DNA from: Eremomyces bilateralis CBS 781.70
Lineage: Eukaryota > Ascomycota > Dothideomycetes > Eremomycetales > Eremomycetaceae
Length of the DNA: 64,000 nt
Direction of reading: 5' to 3'
Assembly (NCBI RefSeq): GCF_010015585.1
Contig: NW_022985085.1
Coordinates: 366,867 to 430,866, forward strand
Part shown: one piece after another, positions 55,669-64,000 of the stretch
Layout of the letters: each line of letters opens with the position of its first letter
How positions within the stretch are numbered: position 1 is the stretch's first letter
Notes under the pieces: generated by a model
Seen by the model: the letters and a program-made list of their open reading frames with translations, nothing else
The model's database searches: none
Told to the model about the DNA's origin: nothing
Made by a program: the position numbers and the translations under genes

Positions 55669-56126
55669 TGTTTCGGAGGTGATGCTTGCAAGGTGAGTGG
55701 ACGTGGGAGGGAGTGATGTGACGAGATATATGCGCGTCGGGTTTTGATATTGGCTGCATTCATGGTCTACTTAGATACCCCAGCATTAGCATGGCGTTTT
55801 TCTGGGCTGTCGCCCAAGTGTATAGCATAGAGTCTGGAAGTGCATGATCGGTTGCTCGCTTTTGGAAATTGGAGCCTCAAAGTGTCGCGCCAATCTCAAC
55901 TGCTGTCCCACTCTCACATCTCATGGTGCGATAAATTGGAATTAATGTCGATCGTCCCTTGAACCCATGGACTTGCCCTTGCATTGTCTATGTAATCCGA
56001 TCCCAAGCTCTAACAACTAAAATTACAATTGCCTGTGATGATTTTCCCGTTTCCCACCCCCATGTGAACGCCGCGCTTTTCCAGTGAAGCTCCTTCCGCC
56101 GTGGATGAAAACAGTTGGGTCGACAT
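55669..56126. other. Convergent 3' flanks of HookA and RVB2
   Basis: No gene is supported in this 460-base gap between convergent genes. It should contain both polyadenylation regions. Minus-strand open frames that enter it are shadows of the last RVB2 exon. Confidence 0.5.
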
Positions 56127-57738
<1,612 letters not shown>

Positions 57739-60004
57739 GATGGCTGGCGAGGAAGGAAGGTTGGTAAACGGTAGATGGAGAGGAGGTCGCGATACGGGAT
57801 GTCAATGGTTCAAGATGGATTTGGTAGTGGTTGGAATTGTGGTTGTACCAGCATGTGGAAGGAAAACCTTGAAACGGAGATATGCAAGTTAAGTGGTGTC
57901 TGGTTGGTCACTTTGCACATCGACGAGGAAGAAGCTAAATCACTGCCTGATTGCCTGGTGATAGTGGCCCAAGCTTCAGCAGGGCGGAGGCCCCATAGCC
58001 GTTCCTTCCTTCAACAACGATCGAAACAGCAAGACCGTCTATGGCCAGTTAACCAACCGTTCAAAGACCGTTAGGAGACTGTTCAAGAAGAATCGGACCG
58101 TTAACCAAGTAATTGGCTGCTTAACCGTCAAAAAACCCCTATTTTGCGCTCTGCTGTTCGTTCTAACCTCAGTGCATGTGTCCACAGTCCGCTCAGGGCC
58201 TCAGGCACTTACCACTGTTCTGTGCAGCGGTTGGTGGTTTGCTGGGGGAGGCGATGCATCATGCATCCATCCCATTTTGAATTCCTAATGGTCCTGTAAT
58301 GACTCATAGGCTATGGAGGGCAGAGGGGGTTGATAAAGATATTTGACCACATCGACGACGATGGGACCCTGCATATTCCGTTTGTACGTGTGTATCAGAA
58401 AGACTGCAATGGATTACTACAAGATCGGATGCAATGAAGACCAGCAGAGTTTACTTGCAGCTTCAATACCTATTACTAGTCCTGGTTTTCATTCCTACTA
58501 CTTGATTGCTAATTCGCTCCGGTTATGACGACGTAATAGATACCCTCCTGCGAATAATAATATTATCCAGAATCCAGAAAGATTGCGGTCTGCCCAAGTG
58601 CTGATCCCCTTCCTCGATCCCCTTCCCCGACGAATCAATACGAGATAAGATGTCCCAACCCCCAAGCAGCCAATCAAAAGCAACTCCTGCACGATGACTC
58701 GCAGACGGCAGTTGTCCTCACTCCTCGAAGGCAGTATTCTTTATGCGAGCTATCACTTTTCCTCCCTTTTCAAGCTGATTTTATGGTTTCAAGCTTGCAT
58801 CATGGATGCAGCCGCCAGACTAGGGTTTAGGCGTTTCGTATCGTCGGCAGTAGGGCGAATAACTTGGCTTTGCAGTAAAAAAACAAACCATCGGCCCGTT
58901 GCTTGCTTACGGGTGGCGGCAGCCGCTGCGCCGGCATGAATTCTGATTTCCAACGGATCCCGCTGATACGAAAAATCGAGTAGGAGAGAGTTGGCGTCGG
59001 CTCTTGGTCTTCCTTGTAAGATGGAGATCAAGCTCCTCGACAGGTTCTTATCTTCTCCTCTCTAATCCCAACCTCTTCTTCTTCTTCTTCTTCCTCAAAT
59101 TCAATCCCGCGTTTGATTTGAATGCAGATCGGATCTGATTCATCATTGATTAATCATTGACCATCCCAAATCTGGATGCCCCCTGCCTCATCTCCACCAT
59201 TTGGCACCCTTCAACGCGTTACTCACCACTTCACGTGAGCACGCGTTTCCCTCTATTACCAACTACCGTCGTCCTCAACCCTGCGGTTGATTCGACTTCA
59301 CCATTCACGATTTCCCTGACACCTAAGTGAAACACTTCTGTTGTCATCTCTTGTTTCCGATAAAATCCATCTACTCTCATCAATCCAGTTCTTCCTGGTC
59401 CATCAGTTATGACCAAGCAAGGTCATCAAAAGTGAGTACAAGAATTCCCTAAGCGAGGGTATCCCTATCCCCTAAGACATGAACCGACCGTTGGGATCAA
59501 ATCACTGCGTCTCACAAGATCAATAATTCCTGCTCACATTACAATCTCCTAAAATCGCCGTCATTTGGTGTTATTTGACCGCATTACCCATCATTCATGA
59601 CTGCATATTTTATCTCGTGGATTCTGGTATACCTGAACAGTAATGATTTGGCGGTGTATGAATCTTCCCACGAATAGCGGAAGTGCTCGGCTGAGAGCAA
59701 CACCCCACTGCGGACAGCATGACCCCTCCCGCGCCTTTTTTTTTTACCCCTATCTTTATTAACTAGTATTTACCTTTTTTCTTACTCTTCTCTACCTTTT
59801 ATTTAAACCTTTCAAAAGACGCTTCTACCCTCAACCCCTATTTAGCTATGCTCCCTTCGTCATTCACCGTCGTATCACCGTCGTATTTGCCCGCACCAGG
59901 CAACCAATGTTTACTAACATCGTGGTATTCAGTCACTTAGCTGGACGCATCGTCTACTCAACCGGATTGTGATGTCCCAGCCCTGTGGCTAGAGAGTCGT
60001 TTTA
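57739..60004. other. 2.3-kb intergenic region, upstream of orphan gene
   Basis: No gene is supported. The left part is the RVB2 promoter. A CTT microsatellite lies at about 59077-59093 and pyrimidine-rich stretches run from there to 59930, including a T10 run near 59740. An ATG at about 59408 followed by a GTGAGTAC donor could be a first coding exon (MTKQGHQK) of the orphan gene, but this would need an intron of about 570 bases, unusually long here, so it is left out. Confidence 0.4.
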
Positions 60005-63000
60005 ATGAGCAACATGGTCGCAGCTGCGGGGACACCGCCGTCCAAAAAGCGGCCCCGGATGGAAGAGGAAGGCAAAAGGACGACGAAGAAGCCAAAGCCT
60101 GATTACAATGCCGGAGGCCTTGAGCACCGGCTGCCGTCCAATCCTCCGTCCATGCACAGAACCAATTCGGGCTTCAGTTTGACATCCGCGTCCAAAAAGC
60201 AGCCGCGAGTTGAAGCGGAAGTGAAAAAGGTGACAGAGAAGTCAAAGCTTGATGATGCTGGAGGTCTTGAGCCCCGAATACCCAAACCTCCGCCCCTGGA
60301 CAGAACCAACCCGGGCTTCAGTTTGACCAAATCCCCGTCCGAAGCCGTAAGTGATATCAAGGGCCGACACCTTCCTTATTACCACTATTATTCCGCTTTT
60401 ATCATCGCTCTTCCCCAGTGTTCCACCTTGATTCGCGCATCATTCAGGTGCAAGTTCATTCGTATGATTTAACTTCACTGTATCACATGTGATTCCTCGC
60501 GTTTGCACCACACACCTTGAAATTCAGTGGTCTAACCCATGGGCAGAGCATTTCTCGTTTCACTGCGGGAAGTGACCTGCATTCCGCAGGTCTGGGAACA
60601 AATTGTTCTTCCCCCGCATCTTTAACTCCGAGGCTGGCAGGGGAAGGCGCGACCAGGTCGACGCTGAATTCCGACGGCACCGATGCTACTAATTTTCATC
60701 CCGCCTTTGAACTAATCCTACGCTCGGTATGCCAGGTAGCAGCGGATAGGCTTGCACACAAAAACATCGCCGAGATGGTAAAACAGCAACAAAAACGCAC
60801 CTTGGGCGCCGAAGTATTGCCGTATAACGAGTACTTCCGAGTTGAAGATGCCGAACTCAAAAAACTGAGAAACGGGCAGAGACAGATTTCTGCTCAGTTT
60901 AAGGAACATAGCCATGAGCTTTTCGAACACGGGCAACAATTCGTGCCCATCTTGAAGGAGTTCGTCCAGGGGACGGTCTGCGACAAGGAGTCTATCCTCC
61001 TTATTGTCCTAGAGATAGTCCGCGATGAGGAGAGCATGCGCCACCTCGTCCAGGAGATCGTCCGCGACAAGGAGTCCATCCGTCCCATCATCCAGGAGAT
61101 TGTCCGCAAAACCCTCGAGAAAAGGCCGAATGAGCCCACCACCGCCGTCAAGGCCGAGAACGAGCGTCTCATCAACCTCGTGGGTTCCCTCCAAGCGGAT
61201 TTGGCTCAAATGAATGAGCAGCTAGGGGGGATTGTGACGGTGGTGGGCCGAAAGAAGGCCGAAACTGACATCTTGTCGAAGAGGGTCCAGGAAATGGACC
61301 GACTGACCAAAGACATGCAGGGAGAGCGCAGCGCTATGGGCAGGCAGCTCAGAGACTTGGAAGACAAGCTCGGCCATACCAAAGCCGAGTATTCAATCTT
61401 GTCTCAGAGAGCAAACGACATGGACGAAAAGCTTAACACGTCAAGAGCTGAGCAAATCTCATTGGCAGAGTCAGGAAGACAGATGAATGCCACGTTGACC
61501 AGGAGAGTCAACGATATGGAACAAGAGCTTGAGACGGCAAGAGCTGAGAATGCCAAATTGACGCAAGAGAATGCGACGCTGACCAAGAAGTTCGGCGATC
61601 TGGAAACGGATACTGCGGAACGATTCGAGGCGTTCATGCGCAAATGGGAGCTGCAGCAGGCTACTTTCGATACTGCGGCTCAAAGCCGATCCTCCCCTCT
61701 TACCAAGCACTATTTTGCCGTAGAAGAGTCTAGGCACGCCCATCCCGCTTTACAGGTGGCTGTGCAGAAGTTAGAAAATGACGTTGCTGCCCAAGCGCTG
61801 GAGTCGGAGGTTAAGGCTCTAACGGTTGCCTCCGAGAGCTTGAACAGCCGCGTCGAGGCTGTCGAGGAAGGATTACAAGAAGCGAAGCTTACTACAACCG
61901 CAATAAACCAGAAAGTGGATACGGTTACCACTAAAGTAGTGAGCAGCGACGCTGCTCTGTTACCGGCTGTGCCTGAGTCCTCGAAACAAGAATCGCCAGC
62001 GCCACCGCAAAGTGGCAATACAGGAGCTGTAGATCCGATTCAGCTGCTTATCCTAAAGGGCACGGTGAAAGACGAAATCGACAAGAGTTCCACGTTCACC
62101 GCGCGGCAGCTAGACAAGCTGGAGCGATTGATGGACGACCACGACAAGAATTCCAGGGCTACCGAGAAGCGGTTGGACAAGTTGGAGCGATCGGTGGAAG
62201 ATCTCGAGAAGCGCCCGGTCCAGATTTCACGGCACGGGTCACCTGCACAACAGATGCAGGTTCTCGGGTCGAATGCCCCGCCTCAAGGGCTCTTCGCGGC
62301 TAATGGAGTTCCTACTATGGCACGAAGCTCGCCGATGGCGACAGCTGAGCAAGGATATTTCCTGACCCAAGGGGGCATGCAGCAGCGACTTCAAAGCCAA
62401 CCAGGCATGGTGCCCCATCAGCCAGGACAACAACCGCAGATGCAACAACCGCAGATGCAACAACCGCAGATGCAACAACCGCAGATGCAACAACCGCCCC
62501 TTGTTGGCCACAGGGAATTCATTACCTTCGTCGACAAAGTCAACGCGAAGCTCGAGCAAAGCACCAAATGCATCAACGACCTCAACGAGTTTAGCCGCAC
62601 AATCGGGCCTCGCATGGAAGCCGTCGAGCATACCCAAGCCCAGACGAGCAACACCGGCAACGCGCTGGCGACCCGCGTGAAGTCCCTGGAAGATACCGTC
62701 GTCGTGCTCCATCACACTACCGATCAGCACGAGAAGCGCCTGCAACACACTAATACTGAGAATATTGTCAACGCCGTGACCGCCGGCGTCCATGACAACA
62801 TTGCGCAGAACTTCGAGGTGTGGTGGAAGAAGGGCATCGAGGCTCGAGCCCGGAGCCCCGACCGCCGTTCACAGGTCAGCCACAGCCCACAGGGGTCCTC
62901 CAGTCGCTTCGCGCCCGGTGGGCCGACGCTCAAAGTCAAGGGGCAAGCTAACGGGTTTAACGGTCGACATGACGGCACCAACGGACGACAGGATGACCGA

Positions 63001-63018
63001 CAGAGCTCGACAGATTGA
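60005..63018 (+). CDS. Unrecognised coiled-coil protein with N-terminal duplication
   Basis: No family is recognised. Three exons join in frame: 60005-60345, a 29-base microexon at 60419-60447, and from about 60528 to 63018. The protein has about 950 residues. The N-terminus has nuclear-signal-like KKRPR and KKPKP clusters and a tandem duplication of about 50 residues: SKKRPRME...RTNSGFSLT is repeated as SKKQPRVE...RTNPGFSLT. Residues of exon 3 include three to four copies of an amphipathic unit (KESILLIVLEIVRDEES, KESIRPIIQEIVRK). A long heptad-rich coiled coil follows, interrupted by a Gln/Met/Pro run. The C-terminus is Arg/Gly/Asn/Asp-rich and disordered. A scaffold or nuclear structural role is possible but not shown. 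Confidence 0.72.
62431..62499 (+). repeat. 15-base tandem repeat in the orphan coding region
   Basis: The unit CAACCGCAGATGCAA is repeated four times exactly, at 62431, 62446, 62461 and 62476, followed by a partial copy. It encodes QPQMQ repeats in frame. The perfect identity points to recent slippage, so copy number may vary between strains. Confidence 0.9.
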
Positions 63019-64000
63019 CGGCACCACGCGAATCCGCCGACTACAAATGTACAAGTTGTATGTTTAGCATAAAAGGCAGAAGAGAGGAAGGGCATGTTTA
63101 AAAATACCCTATTCGACTCCGCTCTTTCATGGAGCTCGACGGCGTCCTGCTAGAATTGGTTTTTTTTTGTATTTTGATACCCCCTGGCCGACAGATGCGA
63201 TCGCACGCTCTCCACGGGTACTTACCTGATGGGTGAGAATGCTTACTAGCGTGGGATTTTCCGGTATTATATTCCCTGCTCGAAACGAACAATCTTTTGA
63301 GATGGTCACCTATGTTGCGCAACGCGACGTGGGTCATACTCGATGAAGAGGGATCGTTCGGACACCATGAACAGGACGTATAACTACGATACCTTGGTGG
63401 GATCGATATGACTAGCTTCCATGCTGGTCGTAAAAAGGGCTTCGGGTATAACTAGAGTTCAGTGTTTAGGAGGGCTGAATATAGCTCACGTCTTATGACT
63501 ATTCCTGTCTACCAACTGCTGTGATTATAAGCGTTCCAACGGCCTTCTCTATACAGTGATCCCGGTTATTATCCCTTGCGGGGTGCCTAATGCGACTCGT
63601 CTCTATTATGACTTTTGTTGGTGGCTTTATTAAAAGACCATGCCCGCGAAGTCCAACTGCACGCGTCCACGTCGCCGCGGGTGGAAACATTGATAGAGAA
63701 GAGTTCTCTATTAATGGCTAAGTGCAGTGGCGATGAGAGAGATGCACGCGTCGCGCGTGCAGGTCGCAGGCGTTGAGCGTGGTATCGCCATACCACCAAC
63801 ACCAGCACGACTGTGTCTACTGCCTCCGCTTAGACACGGTGTCCTTTCATCAAGGGAGGCCTCTTGAGGGATACAAAGGGATACGAAAACCATCCGATAG
63901 GGGTCTATCTAGCTCGCAGCTGGATCCGGAAGCCTGACTTATTATTAGGTGGATGAGGACGCGTCCTAGGCCTCTAACAGGACACCCTCAGGCTCGCCTA
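63019..64000. other. Right edge, no gene recognised
   Basis: No gene is supported in the last 980 bases. Open frames are short, overlap on the minus strand and lack recognisable domains. The first part is the 3' flank of the orphan coiled-coil gene, with a T9 run near 63160. Confidence 0.45.

Noticed and set aside
58694-58939. Plus-strand frame MTRRRQLSSLLEG
   Set aside because: It starts with an ATG but ends in a low-complexity Ala run, has no family and no flanking splice signals.
59408-59431. Short first exon MTKQGHQK with a GTGAGT donor for the orphan gene
   Set aside because: Joining it to 60005 would need an intron of about 570 bases, several times longer than the others in this window, and the orphan frame has its own ATG.

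Overview
The window is a piece of a filamentous ascomycete genome (Pezizomycotina; the class cannot be fixed from this sequence). Genes are split by short introns of about 45-110 bases with GT...AG ends and CTAAC/CTGAC branch sites just upstream of the acceptor. The protein set is also typical of these fungi: complex I 21.3 kDa subunit, Pet100, Laa1/HEATR5, Pcf11, HookA, Rvb2, a Zn2Cys6 regulator, a quinate-repressor-like protein and a fungal rhodopsin-like domain. About 20 protein genes are supported. No rRNA, tRNA, CRISPR array or intact transposon was recognised.

Layout. From 0.5 to 7.7 kb: a RING/coiled-coil protein (HEI10-like in layout), a complex I accessory subunit and a Sok1/TCP11 protein. 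From 10 to 25 kb, gene-poor and all on the plus strand: an AAAP amino-acid transporter, a QutR-like protein built from shikimate-pathway enzyme domains, a Zn2Cys6 transcription factor, and a 925-residue fusion of a seven-helix fungal rhodopsin-like domain with a twelve-helix FucP-type sugar permease. From 25 to 34 kb, accessory: a pseudogene carrying C-to-T nonsense changes, a short secreted tyrosinase/catechol oxidase, a short-chain dehydrogenase, and a secreted Gly-Gly-Leu repeat protein made of exons all cut in the same phase. From 34 to 48.4 kb: an enoyl-CoA isomerase with a peroxisomal C-terminus, Pet100, a TACO1/YebC protein, the 2,000-residue Laa1/HEATR5, a PhyH dioxygenase, an alpha/beta hydrolase ending in SKI, and a dienelactone hydrolase. 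From 48.7 to 57.7 kb, housekeeping: Pcf11, a small I9 proteinase inhibitor, HookA and Rvb2. From 60 to 63 kb: an unrecognised coiled-coil protein with an internal duplication.

How the genes may work together. The 10-25 kb block puts two permease-type proteins beside two regulators of kinds that control nutrient use, and one permease carries its own receptor-like domain. This looks like a nutrient-sensing neighbourhood, but co-regulation is inference. Pet100 and the TACO1-like protein, both tied to cytochrome oxidase biogenesis in other organisms, sit tail to tail. Several proteins at 34-47 kb have features of peroxisomal lipid metabolism. The strongest candidate for something under-described is the rhodopsin-permease fusion. 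The modular GGL-repeat secreted protein and the orphan coiled-coil gene come next. Exon structures were deduced by eye from splice signals and reading-frame continuity, not from transcripts.
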